Shown here piece after piece: positions 13,161-22,008 of a DNA stretch of 64,000 bases (positions within the stretch are counted from its first letter, which is position 1; every line of letters starts with the position of its first letter). Below the pieces are notes generated by a model that was not told the origin of the DNA, did not search any database, and saw only the letters and a program-made list of their open reading frames with translations. The position numbers were made by a program, and so were the translations under genes. The stretch is from positions 83,168 through 147,167 of the forward strand of contig JAXDHV010000012.1 of the NCBI GenBank assembly GCA_034664295.1, read 5' to 3'. The DNA comes from Palsa-513 sp034664295 (lineage in GTDB: Bacteria > Actinomycetota > Thermoleophilia > Solirubrobacterales > Solirubrobacteraceae).

Positions 13161-15757
13161 GCTCGGCGCATCAGCTTCACGGCGCGTCCTGCGGCGAGCT
13201 CACCCAGGACCCGGTAGCCCTCGAACTTCTGGTCGGTGTAGAGCTGGTCGGACGTGCTGTCATGCGGGAAGTTCGGGTCGATCCTGTGGTAGGCCTGCGC
13301 GTCCCACGGTGCTCCCGCCGTCAGGACGTTGCGGGCGTAGACGAGGATCGCCGGCTCCCCCTTTTCCCCGGCCCGCTCGGCCGGGTAGTTGAAGTCGACG
13401 CGCACCGCATTGGTCTCCGCAAGGTCGGTCACGCCGTCCGGGAACAGGATGCCCGGATCGATCGGGATGTGGACGCCAAGCTCGCTGCGAGCAAGCGCCA
13501 CGGCATCGCCGAGGTTCTCGAAGCCCTCTCCGCCGCTGGCGTCGAAACAGTAGATCTCCGTGCAGCCCCGCCGCAGCAGCTCGACCAGCCCGAGATTCTC
13601 GTAGTGCCCGCCGTCGGTCACGTACAGGTATCTGTCCCCGACGTGGTTGCGGCCGAGCAGCTCCTTGAGCAGATACACCGGCCGCGGTCGCCCAAAGCGG
13701 CCGAGGCTCTTCGCGCCCATGACGAAGCGGGGATTCGGGACCCAGACGCCGAGCCGGATGTTCGCGAGGGCGAGCAGGAACGTGAACGATCGGCGCGTGA
13801 TCTTGCCCATCGACGGCGAGATCGCCGCCCCCGACATCGCCACGGCGGCCGGCAGCGAGAAGTCGTTGGTTCGACTGCGCGTACGCGGCACCCGCGGAGC
13901 GTCGTTCTTGCCTGCGTCGCCGGCCTTGCGCTTGACGAGCCTTGTCCAAGCCTCGCGGAGACGCTTCGCCCAGCCTTCCTTCTCGGTCCACCTGTCCTCG
14001 AAGTCGGCCGTCGACGTCGCGCCGACGAGCGGCCCGCCGATCGTGTGCGGGCTGAAGGTGAAGCTGGTCACGTGGCGGCCGGGTGGAGTGGCGCCGGTGT
14101 CGGACACGTTGGCGGCGGCGCAGACGAGCAGCGTCGGCCAGGGCCGCCCTGTCACCGCGGTTGCCGAGAGCTTGACGAGCGTGTCGAAATCGCGCTCGAT
14201 CGCAATGCCGATGGCCTCTGGATCCGGAGGCTCCCTGGGGGGATCGGCTTCGAACCGATCACGTTCGGCCCGGGTCAGGTCGTTCGAGTGGATCCGCTTG
14301 AGCGCGAACGCGCTGCTCAGGCGTCGCTTGTAGTACGGATGCAGCGACCAGCTCGTCAGATCGGCCAGGACGTAGAGCACCGCGAAGAGCACCGTGGCCC
14401 CCGCGGCGCCGGCGACCACTCCCCGGTTGACCCCGCGGACGGAGTTCACGAGCGCGACGTCGACGGCGGCGACGAACACGCCCGCCAGCAGGAGCGGGCC
14501 GATCACCGCACCGGCGAAGTACGCCACGACCAGGCGCAGCTTCGCGCTCAGTCCTCGGAGTCGCTTCTGCGCGGCGGTGAGCTCCTCGAGCGCCTTCTTC
14601 GGCGTGGCGAACCCCTGTCTGAGCAGGCCGACCACCCCGGCGACCAGGGCGGCGAGGCCCCCGGCGCCGCCGGCCGCTCCGTAGCCGGCCGTCGCGTACG
14701 GCGATTTTCCACGATGGAGGCCTTCGAGGATCGCCGGAACCGCGACGAGCACGAAACCCAGCCCGAGGCCGAATTGGAGAAGGCGGACCGACCAGGTCTC
14801 GAGGAACTGCTCGCGGCGAGCGCTGGTTCTCCGGAGCATGCTCCACGCGGCGAGGCCGAAGCTCAGCCCGAGGACGCCCGCAGGAGCCACCCACCACCAC
14901 AACAGGATGTGGTTGAAGAGGATGTGCTTGGCGCAGCCCGGATCGGTTGATCCGCGCTGCGACTGGCAGCCGTGGACGATCCCCTGCAGGTTCGGGCGAA
15001 AGAGAAATTCGCCGACGACAAGCCCCAGGACGATCAACGGAAGCGAGAGGAAGACCAGGTTGAAGAGCAGCCCGAGGACGATCCGATAGGCCAGGAAGAC
15101 CTTGCTGTTGCCGTCGGGCGCCATGTATGAGCTGCGGTTGCGCAGGTACTGCTCCTCCGGCGATCCCGGGGAGAACGGCTTGCACCGCGCGAGCAGGAGC
15201 GGATCCGAATCGTCGTACCCGTCGTCATCCACATGGTCGGGGCGCCCGGTCCCCGGCCAGACCTTGGCCACCATCGAAAAGGCGGCGGCGATGTACGCCC
15301 CGCCGGAGACCGCCGCGAGATACGCCGCCCTCTGGAGCTCGCTGCTCTCCTGGAGCTCTTGGAGGGCGCCAAGGTTGAATGCAGCCGAGCGAATGCCGCC
15401 GCCCGAGCAGCAGACTCCGACCTTTCCGGGCGCGGCCGGCTCGACCAGCCCGGTGAACGACGGCAGCGGACCGGGACGCGAGCCGAAGATCACGAAGCGC
15501 CGCTTGGTCCGACGAGGCTCGTGCATTGCGTCCCAGCGCTCCCCGGCGTCCACGTACTTCCGCAGCCCCTCGTCCATTCCCGGCAGTTGGAGGTCGTTCA
15601 CGCTCTCCCCATCGGGCTCACCGTCGCCTGATCGCGCCAACCCACCCGGATCCCGCCTGCCCGGTCTTCGCAACCCGGTCGCGCCCAACACGGCAGCGAT
15701 CATCAGCACGACCCGCTCCTTGAACCGCACCCATCTCGACCGCCTCCCGGCGCTCAT
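13157..15757 (-). CDS. Large membrane-embedded patatin-like phospholipase
   Basis: 866-residue protein with a split patatin domain. The oxyanion loop SGGGIRSAAFNLG is at 118-130. The nucleophile Ser151 sits in LAAVSGGAY, where the usual first Gly of the elbow is Ala. The catalytic Asp715 is in VTDGGHYENLGL. Between them, about residues 220-470, lie six or seven hydrophobic segments, so the catalytic halves are joined through a membrane region. A similar layout occurs in other large bacterial patatin-like proteins. ATG 15757 has a strong GGAGGAGG ribosome-binding site, unlike the many leaderless neighbours. A CRP-type palindrome lies 106 bp upstream. Lipid acyl hydrolysis at the membrane is the likely activity. 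Confidence 0.85.
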   Translation of the reverse strand: MSAGRRSRWVRFKERVVLMIAAVLGATGLRRPGRRDPGGLARSGDGEPDGESVNDLQLPGMDEGLRKYVDAGERWDAMHEPRRTKRRFVIFGSRPGPLPSFTGLVEPAAPGKVGVCCSGGGIRSAAFNLGALQELQESSELQRAAYLAAVSGGAYIAAAFSMVAKVWPGTGRPDHVDDDGYDDSDPLLLARCKPFSPGSPEEQYLRNRSSYMAPDGNSKVFLAYRIVLGLLFNLVFLSLPLIVLGLVVGEFLFRPNLQGIVHGCQSQRGSTDPGCAKHILFNHILLWWWVAPAGVLGLSFGLAAWSMLRRTSARREQFLETWSVRLLQFGLGLGFVLVAVPAILEGLHRGKSPYATAGYGAAGGAGGLAALVAGVVGLLRQGFATPKKALEELTAAQKRLRGLSAKLRLVVAYFAGAVIGPLLLAGVFVAAVDVALVNSVRGVNRGVVAGAAGATVLFAVLYVLADLTSWSLHPYYKRRLSSAFALKRIHSNDLTRAERDRFEADPPREPPDPEAIGIAIERDFDTLVKLSATAVTGRPWPTLLVCAAANVSDTGATPPGRHVTSFTFSPHTIGGPLVGATSTADFEDRWTEKEGWAKRLREAWTRLVKRKAGDAGKNDAPRVPRTRSRTNDFSLPAAVAMSGAAISPSMGKITRRSFTFLLALANIRLGVWVPNPRFVMGAKSLGRFGRPRPVYLLKELLGRNHVGDRYLYVTDGGHYENLGLVELLRRGCTEIYCFDASGGEGFENLGDAVALARSELGVHIPIDPGILFPDGVTDLAETNAVRVDFNYPAERAGEKGEPAILVYARNVLTAGAPWDAQAYHRIDPNFPHDSTSDQLYTDQKFEGYRVLGELAAGRAVKLMRRA

Positions 15758-15859
15758 CCGCCCCTCCTCCTCCGCGACCCGCCCGTGGCCCGGCCCGCGG
15801 AGCGCCCCGCAGAGCCGGATTGACGCAATGGCTCGACTGTACGCCGCGGTGGATCCGCG

Positions 15860-15881
15860 TTGTGTGACGATGGTCACACAA
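15860..15881. promoter_or_regulatory. CRP/FNR-family binding palindrome
   Basis: Arms TTGTGTGAC and GTCACACAA are perfect and separated by 4 bp. The core is TGTGA-N6-TCACA (15863-15878), the exact CRP/GlxR half-site arrangement. It lies 106 bp upstream of the patatin start (minus strand) and 105 bp upstream of tRNA-Arg (plus strand). Confidence 0.65.
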
Positions 15882-15985
15882 CCCCGGTCGAGCGCTGCTG
15901 GATCGGGCCGGTGGGCCGCAGCGACCGGCGGCGGAGCGCGGCGCGGCGCTCGAGCCGATCCCCAAGCCGTCAGAATGCCCCGGCT

Positions 15986-16057
15986 GCCCTCGTAGTCCAA
16001 CGGATAAGACGGCCGCCTCCTAAGCGGCAAATCCAGGTTCGATTCCTGGCGGGGGCG
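15986..16057 (+). tRNA. tRNA-Arg (anticodon CCU)
   Basis: Cloverleaf drawn by hand. The acceptor stem is GCCCTCG with CGGGGGC (one G-T pair). The anticodon stem GCCGC/GCGGC encloses loop CTCCTAA with anticodon CCT. The T arm is CCAGG/CCTGG around TTCGATT. The D stem is short (GTC/GAC) and the variable loop is short. The discriminator is G and the CCA tail is not encoded. It reads the AGG codon, rare in this genome, and such minor tRNA-Arg genes are frequent integration sites; an accessory-looking region follows. Confidence 0.95.
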
Positions 16058-16109
16058 TACCGAGGCACCTCCGCAGACGGCGCCCGCCGCGCGAGCGCCC
16101 CCGGGAGAA

Positions 16110-16904
16110 CTACGCGGGCGGCGCGGACGGCGCAGGCGGCGCGGCATCGGAGGTCTGCTGGAGCAGGTAGGTGGGCGCCGGCGGGGAGACGGTGGCGGGA
16201 GCGTCTGTGACGGTCGCGCCGTACGCGAGGCGAACCGTCGTGTACACGCACTCGTACTGGGTCAGCGCGCCGAAGGCGAGCTGCGCGGTCGGGGTGATGA
16301 CGTCGTTGCAGGCGCTCCGCGAGCGGCTGGCCCTCCACCCCGTGTCCTGGTCGAGACCGGTGGCGAGCGCCGGCGCCCACGTCGGCACGGTGAGGGCGAG
16401 GATGTCGCCGGTCCTGACGGGAAGCGGACGGTCGAGGTCGAACGTCATCGTCCGCCCGAAGAACGGCGCGAGCATCACCAGCGGGCTCGCGTCGATCAGG
16501 CGGAAGCCGTAGTCGACGGCGTGCCGGAGCACGACAAGTCCGGCCCGCGCAGGCCCGTGCGTGAGCTGATCGAAATACGCGACCTGCGCGGCGCTGGGCG
16601 CGGCGAGCACGATCCTCCAACTCGTCACACGCCCCGGCCGGCCGACCGTCATCGCGCTGTGGTGCCCGGCGACCGCCGCCTGGAAGCCGGTCGCCGCCGT
16701 GACGACGACGCACGGCTTGCCAGGGCAGCTCGGGACGACCGACCCGGCCGCGCCGCCGATGCCGACCCCGACGCCGAGCAGACGCAGACCGGCGGCGCCC
16801 GCCGGGCTGATCGATGCAACCGAGGCGAGCCCCACCACAAGACCAACCGCCGCGGCAAGTCCAGGGCGCCCGATGATCCGCGAGCATCGTGCCGACCTAT
16901 TCAC
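16110..16904 (-). CDS. Secreted protein of unknown function
   Basis: 264 residues. A signal peptide with hydrophobic core (LAAAVGLVVGLASVASI) ends near SPAGAA. The mature part has paired Cys (SCPGKPCVVV, and later CNDV and YECVY) and reads as a beta-sandwich: a jelly-roll-like segment ARAGLVVLRHAVDYGFRLID and RTGDILALTVPTWAPALA. The C-terminus is Ala/Pro-rich (DAAPPAPSAPPA). I do not recognise a catalytic motif. The start GTG 16904 has no clear ribosome-binding site. It begins the region between the tRNA and the IS remnants. Confidence 0.75.
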   Translation of the reverse strand: MNRSARCSRIIGRPGLAAAVGLVVGLASVASISPAGAAGLRLLGVGVGIGGAAGSVVPSCPGKPCVVVTAATGFQAAVAGHHSAMTVGRPGRVTSWRIVLAAPSAAQVAYFDQLTHGPARAGLVVLRHAVDYGFRLIDASPLVMLAPFFGRTMTFDLDRPLPVRTGDILALTVPTWAPALATGLDQDTGWRASRSRSACNDVITPTAQLAFGALTQYECVYTTVRLAYGATVTDAPATVSPPAPTYLLQQTSDAAPPAPSAPPA

Positions 16905-17313
16905 CGTAACTCCCGAGCACGCTCATCCCCAACTCAGCCGGAATCGACATTCAGACCCACAGACCCGGCAACCATAGGACTGCGGCCGGACAGCCGGCGA
17001 CGCGTGGCCGGCGCCCGCCCTCGATGCAGGTGCCCGGGACGTCGCGGCGGCGTGCCTGGAGGCGTCCACCGCGGCGATCGTGCCGCTCCCGCGGCCGGCG
17101 CGCCTTGGCCGGCCTTGTCGCTCCGCGCGTCGTTAGCTACCGAGCATCCCGCTGCTGGGGGGCCGAGAGCCGGCCGAAACTCGCCGCCGGAGACTCGTGC
17201 CCGACGTACCCGCCGTCGAGCTGACGCAGCCCATCACTCACCACCGCGGACAGCTCCGTGGGACGTTCGTCCACCCCGAGAATTGCCACGCCCAGATAGG
17301 CTAGGATCGATCC
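16905..17313. other. 409-bp divergent intergenic region
   Basis: Lies between the secreted protein (minus) and the GH26-like gene (plus). I see no supportable gene: the short open frames have no start signal and no recognisable product. Only the TAGGAT box at 17302-17307 is interpretable. Confidence 0.5.
17302..17307 (+). promoter_or_regulatory. Leaderless -10 box of the GH26-like gene
   Basis: TAGGAT, 6 nt before GTG 17314. Confidence 0.5.
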
Positions 17314-18273
17314 GTGCGCCGGCACGGGGGATTTTTGGTAGGTGTCGTTGTTGCCGCCCTGCTCGGCCTGAGTTCGGCCCCGGCCCAGGCAACGATCCTC
17401 GCTCCACCCGCCGGAACCACCTGGCTGGGGGTGGCGACGCCGTCCGTGACGCCCGACGTCAGCCAGTTCGCCGCCGACGCCGGGCACCCGGTTGCGTTGG
17501 TGGAGTACTTCCGCGACTGGACGACCGGTTTCGACACGTACACGGCGAACGCGATCCGCGCGGTGGGAGCCACTCCGGTCGTCACCTGGGAGCCGTGGGA
17601 CAGCCGCCTGGTCACCGTCAACCAGCCGCGCTACGCCCTGGCGCGAATAACCGCCGGCGCCTACGACAGCTACATCCGTTCCTGGGCCACGGCCGCGGCT
17701 GCCTGGGGTCATCCGCTGTTCGTCCGCTTCGCACACGAGATGAACGGAAACTGGTACCCCTGGGGGGAGAAAGTCAACGGAAATCGGACGGGCGACTTCG
17801 TTCGAGCGTGGCGTCACGTGCACGATGTCGTGGTCAGTGCCGGCGCCCGCAATGTCAGTTGGATCTGGAGCGTCAACCGTGACTACACCGGTTCGACTCC
17901 GCTGGCCGGTCTCTACCCTGGGAACTCGTACGTCGACTGGGACGGGGTCGACGTGTACAACGGGGGGACCGACGTCGCGATGGGCGGTTGGCTGACGTTC
18001 AGCCAGATGTTCGACCCCACGTACACCGAGCTCCACGCCTTCTCGACCAAGCCGCTGATGATCAACGAGATGGCGAGCTCCGAGGCCGGGGGCAGCAAGG
18101 TTGCGTGGATCAACGGCTTCTTCGCCGCGCTCCACGCCGACCCGGCGATCCGCGGGTTCTGCTGGTTCAACTACGTCAAGGAAACCGACTGGCGGATCGA
18201 GAGCTCCGCGTCCGCCAGGGCCGCCTTCGCGACCGGCGTCGCCGGACTCACCCTGGCCCCGCCGATCCTCTAG
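17314..18273 (+). CDS. Secreted GH26-like glycoside hydrolase (beta-mannanase type)
   Basis: 319 residues with a signal peptide (VGVVVAALLGLSSAPAQA). The TIM-barrel sequence carries GH26-type catalytic segments: RFAHEMNGNWYPWG with the acid/base Glu142, and KPLMINEMASSEAGG with the probable nucleophile Glu252. WIWSVNRDY and VDWDGVDVYN fit the substrate-groove strands. Members cleave beta-1,4-mannan or related beta-glucans, so this enzyme would act outside the cell on plant or microbial polysaccharide. Codon use is somewhat less GC-biased than the housekeeping genes here. A transposase remnant follows directly, which fits acquisition by transfer. Confidence 0.82.
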   Translation: MRRHGGFLVGVVVAALLGLSSAPAQATILAPPAGTTWLGVATPSVTPDVSQFAADAGHPVALVEYFRDWTTGFDTYTANAIRAVGATPVVTWEPWDSRLVTVNQPRYALARITAGAYDSYIRSWATAAAAWGHPLFVRFAHEMNGNWYPWGEKVNGNRTGDFVRAWRHVHDVVVSAGARNVSWIWSVNRDYTGSTPLAGLYPGNSYVDWDGVDVYNGGTDVAMGGWLTFSQMFDPTYTELHAFSTKPLMINEMASSEAGGSKVAWINGFFAALHADPAIRGFCWFNYVKETDWRIESSASARAAFATGVAGLTLAPPIL

Positions 18274-18372
18274 GTACCGACCGAGCAGCGTCTTGTTTTG
18301 ACGGCCATCGTGTGCCTGAGGTCGTGCAACCTCGGCGGAAACGGCCCGTCGGTGCCGACCGCGGCGTTCTGG

Positions 18373-18623
18373 CATATATGGGTCCGCGGCGTCGCGTTCG
18401 AACCGGACCGCGTTCTCGTGCGTGTCGCGTTGCGCCGCCGGCGCCTGATCTGCCCGAGCTGTTCGTATTCAACGCGCTGGGTCGAGAACACCCAGGTTCA
18501 CGCATCGGTCTGGCGCCACCTCGATCTCGGTGTCTGGCCCTGGAGGTTCGTGCGACGCTCAGACGCCTGCGGTGCCCAACTCACGGCGTGCATGTCGAGG
18601 GTGCCCCGTTCGCCCGGAGGTAG
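18373..18623 (+). pseudogene. ISL3-family transposase N-terminal fragment, frameshifted
   Basis: One frame reads HIWVRGVAFEPDRVLVRVAL, then a zinc-ribbon segment (LICPSCSYSTRWVENT) and SVWRHLDLGVW. At about 18537 the match shifts frame and continues as LEVRATLRRLRCPTHGVHVEG, ending FARR and a stop. This is the N-terminal zinc-finger region of ISL3-type transposases. The whole DDE catalytic part is missing. The piece is a dead insertion-sequence remnant. Confidence 0.75.
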
Positions 18624-18696
18624 CAACCCCCAGACAACTCGCCAGGCACCGGCCCTCCGTATCAGCGGCTTCCTCTCGGGAAGTAGCCGACAAACG

Positions 18697-21438
18697 TCAG
18701 CGACGCCAGGCGGCGCCACGGAACGCGACTCGCTGGAACGGCACGCCGTTGATGCTCGCCACGAGCGCGAAGTAATTGCCGCCGCGGCTAAGCCGGTTCA
18801 CGCCGACGCGAAGGCTCCCCGATGGTCCGGTCCGTGTCGCGAGCGCCCGTCCCGAGCTGATCTGCCCAGCATGCGCGCTGTCCACAATCGTTACCCGAAT
18901 GCCAGCAGGCAGGCCCGTCGAATTCCAGGCGAGCGTCACAACCTGACGTGCACCGAGCGGGTGGCTGGACGAGCTGATCGGTGCAATCGGGCTCGTGCGA
19001 ATTAGGTGGGTGGGGTGGATCGTCTGCGCTTGCAGTTGGACTGGTCCCTTGGTGATGGTGCGAACATGCCACGTGCCGGCGAGGGGCCGGAGGATCGCGA
19101 CCGAGGTCAAGCCAAACTCCGGCTGCGTACCGACGAGCATGTTGTTGGGTGGGTGGGCCGAGCTGTAGACCTTGCCTTGGGGGTCGACCAACTCGACCTG
19201 GGGAGGACCGGATGGACTGGTGAACGTGAGCGTCAGCAGGCTTCTGCCACGAGGGACCTGCAGGGCGCTCGGCGTGCCGACGGCGGAGGCGTGCACGGTC
19301 ACGAGGTGCTGGGGGTCCCCGCCGAGGATGCCGCCGAGCGCTCCGAGGTCACCGCCGAGGAGTTGGTGGACCTTCGCCCATGTCAGAGCAAACCCCATTG
19401 ACTGGCACGCGGTGGCGATCGCGAAATGAGCACAGAGGACGCCGCTTGCGCCGATACCCGCGTCGGAGATGACCTCCTCTCCGCTGCCTGAGTACAGCTG
19501 GACCTTGAGCGAGCCTTGGCCGTCGAGCGTGAAGTGGTGGGCGTTGAACCCGGCGCCGGCCGCAACGTGCAAGGCGATCGTCGGCAACTTTCCGTCGACG
19601 ACAACACTACCGGTGGCCCGGAACGGATTGACGCCAAGCTTGAGGTGCAGGTTCCCCGTCAGCGGACTCTTGTCCTTGAGCACGAACTTGACCGATCCGT
19701 CGAGGCTCGCTGACCCGGAGAAGTCCACCGTGAACTTGACGTTCTCGAGGTAGAACGGCTCGACCGGTGCTTTGGGCACACCCCAGAAGCCGGCGGTGTT
19801 TGCAGCCAGGCGAAGCGGACCGGCGACCAGTCCGTCTGCGCTTCCGCCGAAGTCGGTGAAGAAGAAGCCCGAGTCCGCGAGCGGCACCGTCTGGTTGCCG
19901 ACGTTCAAGCTGATCGAGTCCAGGCGACCGGCGATCAAGCTGCCTGAGGCTTTCAGCGACGCGAACGGCACAGTCAAACCACCCGACGCCGTCCAGGTGT
20001 CGCTCGGCTGCTGGTATGAAAGCGTCAGACCGTCGAACGACCACCCCTTGCCGAACTCAACCTTGCCAAGCTGGAGGCCGGCGCCGAGGACGCTGACCAA
20101 TCTCGGGGTCGTCGCGTAAAAGCCCAGGCTGGCGGACCCGGCCGGCGCGAGCCCGCCGAGAAATGGAACCTGGATCTGGCCCGCGCCGATCAGCCCGCCG
20201 CCGTTCTGCCCGTCGAGGTAGAGCGTCGCGCCGTCGCTGGCCGGGAGTGTGAACGGCAGGCCGCCGATGCGGAGAGTCCCGAGCGGCCCGAAGCCCGCGG
20301 AGCTCAGCGTGACACGGGCGAGGCCGCCCAGACCGGATGTAGAGTCAGTGACCGCGTTTCCGTCGATCACGAAGCCGAAGGTGCCAATTGACGCGGGTCC
20401 GCCCGGGCGCATCAGGCTGGTCGGCGCCGGGCTGTTCGTCGAGATCCGTTTCGTCGTCTCGTCAATCTCGATCGGCCCGTCGCCGACCGAAACGCCGCCG
20501 TCGAGCGTCACGTTTCCGGTCGCCTCGAGTTGAGAACCCGTGCCACTGATCGTCTCGGCGCACACCCCAACGACGCCGATCTTCACGCTCTCTCTTCCGC
20601 AGCCCGGGACGGGTCCTCCAGCTCCGCCGACCGCTGGCGTCGAGTGCGGGAGGTTGTCGGGATCCCACGGCTGTGCGAGCTCCTGGTACCAGAGCTTTGC
20701 CAACCAGTCGTTGCCGGAAGGTAGCGTGCTGCCGATCTGGTCGGTGTCGAGGCCGTTGAAAATGATCAAGCCACCGACGCTGGCATAGGCGTCGACGTAG
20801 CCGTTCACGTTGTTGTCGTTCGTCGCCCTCATGTCGACGATCCAGCGCGAATCGTTGGTTTTGAGCGCGTTGGCATCCCCGATCGCGTCGGTGTTGTCTG
20901 GCAACTCGGCGACATTCACGTAGAACGGCGAGTTCGGATCGCTGCTGACCAGGTGGTTGTTCTCAGTGACCTGTGCGTCGCCGTTGGTGTTGCCACAATT
21001 CAAGCAGGACTGCCCTGTACGGGCGGGCACCGGCAGCCACGAGTAGTCGTTCCCGGTCGTCCCGTCGGCATCGTGAATGATCAGCTTGCCGCCAGGAACG
21101 ACATAGTCAGTGAGGACTTTCTTCTGAGCAGTTGAAAGGTCGGCCGTGAAGACCTGGTTGAGCACGACCGTGTCGTAGGTAGCCAGCGTCGCCGAGTCGA
21201 TCGAGCTTGTGTCGAGCGTCGTGAAGACGAACTTCGCGAAATCATCGGCAGCCGAACCGGCAACCGTGCCCGACGTGGGCAGCGTCCCACCGTCGGATAC
21301 CCCGCGACCCGCGATGATGCCGACGGCCGTGCTGCTCTGCGGAGTGGCCTGCGCCGGGCCGGCCAGCACTCCCGTGCCGAGCGCGGCGAGGGCGACCACA
21401 ACCATCCTCACCCAACGCGATCGCCGCCTGTTCGCCAC
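18697..21438 (-). CDS. Large secreted protein, GATase1-like N-terminus and beta-rich body
   Basis: 913 residues with a signal peptide (VVVALAALGTGVLAGPAQA). Residues about 35-250 look like a class I glutamine-amidotransferase-like/ThuA-like fold (TYDTVVLNQVF, LTDYVVPGGKLIIHD, GGLIIFNGLDTDQIGS), with a Cys pair SCLNC. The rest is long, repetitive beta sequence rich in Gly, Ser and Asn, and the end resembles a beta-sandwich (LSRGGNYFALVASINGVPF). No anchor motif is seen, so it is probably released or surface-bound. Base composition is visibly less GC-rich than its neighbours, and it lies between two transposase remnants. Function unknown. Confidence 0.82.
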   Translation of the reverse strand: MANRRRSRWVRMVVVALAALGTGVLAGPAQATPQSSTAVGIIAGRGVSDGGTLPTSGTVAGSAADDFAKFVFTTLDTSSIDSATLATYDTVVLNQVFTADLSTAQKKVLTDYVVPGGKLIIHDADGTTGNDYSWLPVPARTGQSCLNCGNTNGDAQVTENNHLVSSDPNSPFYVNVAELPDNTDAIGDANALKTNDSRWIVDMRATNDNNVNGYVDAYASVGGLIIFNGLDTDQIGSTLPSGNDWLAKLWYQELAQPWDPDNLPHSTPAVGGAGGPVPGCGRESVKIGVVGVCAETISGTGSQLEATGNVTLDGGVSVGDGPIEIDETTKRISTNSPAPTSLMRPGGPASIGTFGFVIDGNAVTDSTSGLGGLARVTLSSAGFGPLGTLRIGGLPFTLPASDGATLYLDGQNGGGLIGAGQIQVPFLGGLAPAGSASLGFYATTPRLVSVLGAGLQLGKVEFGKGWSFDGLTLSYQQPSDTWTASGGLTVPFASLKASGSLIAGRLDSISLNVGNQTVPLADSGFFFTDFGGSADGLVAGPLRLAANTAGFWGVPKAPVEPFYLENVKFTVDFSGSASLDGSVKFVLKDKSPLTGNLHLKLGVNPFRATGSVVVDGKLPTIALHVAAGAGFNAHHFTLDGQGSLKVQLYSGSGEEVISDAGIGASGVLCAHFAIATACQSMGFALTWAKVHQLLGGDLGALGGILGGDPQHLVTVHASAVGTPSALQVPRGRSLLTLTFTSPSGPPQVELVDPQGKVYSSAHPPNNMLVGTQPEFGLTSVAILRPLAGTWHVRTITKGPVQLQAQTIHPTHLIRTSPIAPISSSSHPLGARQVVTLAWNSTGLPAGIRVTIVDSAHAGQISSGRALATRTGPSGSLRVGVNRLSRGGNYFALVASINGVPFQRVAFRGAAWRR

Positions 21439-22008
21439 GAACCATCTCTCTGGGGCTCCCAGCCAGCAAGCCGCTCCGTCCGACCACCGTATAGCGGCAG
21501 GTGTACCACCGGGCTACCGGCATGTCAAGCTAGCCCGCCGCGTGCAGTAAGCCTCTCGAGATGGCGCGGGCGGCGGCGGACGGCTGATTACCGGATCTGT
21601 GCTCGGTGCGGAGCCTTCGCGGCGCGTATTGGGTGGTGTGTCGCCCTGGCACTGTCCGGGGACTGCGCGGTTCGGGCAACAGTGGTCGTGGCCGGTTGGC
21701 CCGGGACGGAAGCTGGTGGTGAGGAGTGCCGGCCGGGGGGTCAGCCGGGTGGGTTCGGGATGGTTTCGCGTCTGGTGTATGCGGCGGCGAGCGCGGCCCG
21801 CCCCAAGGCCAGCTGGCTTGGAGGCGCAGCCGGGCCTGGCGGGCGTGCAGCGCGAGCCGTGCCGCGACGCGCAACAGCCGGTAGCGAAGGCGCGTCGGCT
21901 CGGCTTTTGGCGAGCTCGCCGTGGAGGAGCAGGGTCTGACGCCTTCGGCGAGATCGACTGCGCGTACCGAGGGACGCGAACCGGACTTGCGTCCGACTGC
22001 GCGCTCGA
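21439..22008. other. 570-bp region with insertion-sequence debris
   Basis: Contains the IS1380-type remnant described separately. The rest has no gene I can support on either strand and no terminal inverted repeats that I could find. Confidence 0.5.
21741..21901 (-). pseudogene. IS1380-type transposase C-terminal remnant, frameshifted
   Basis: The minus strand reads EPTRLRYRLLRVAARLALHA and then LRLQASWPW, the conserved end of IS1380-group transposases. After WPW the match continues in another frame (ALAAAYTRRETIPNPPG, then stop), so one frameshift is present. Nothing upstream of the final 50 or so codons remains. Confidence 0.55.

Noticed and set aside
16058..22008. Prophage or integrative element bounded by a duplicated tRNA end
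   Set aside because: I found no integrase, phage gene or second copy of the tRNA 3' sequence, so only a loose accessory island is claimed.
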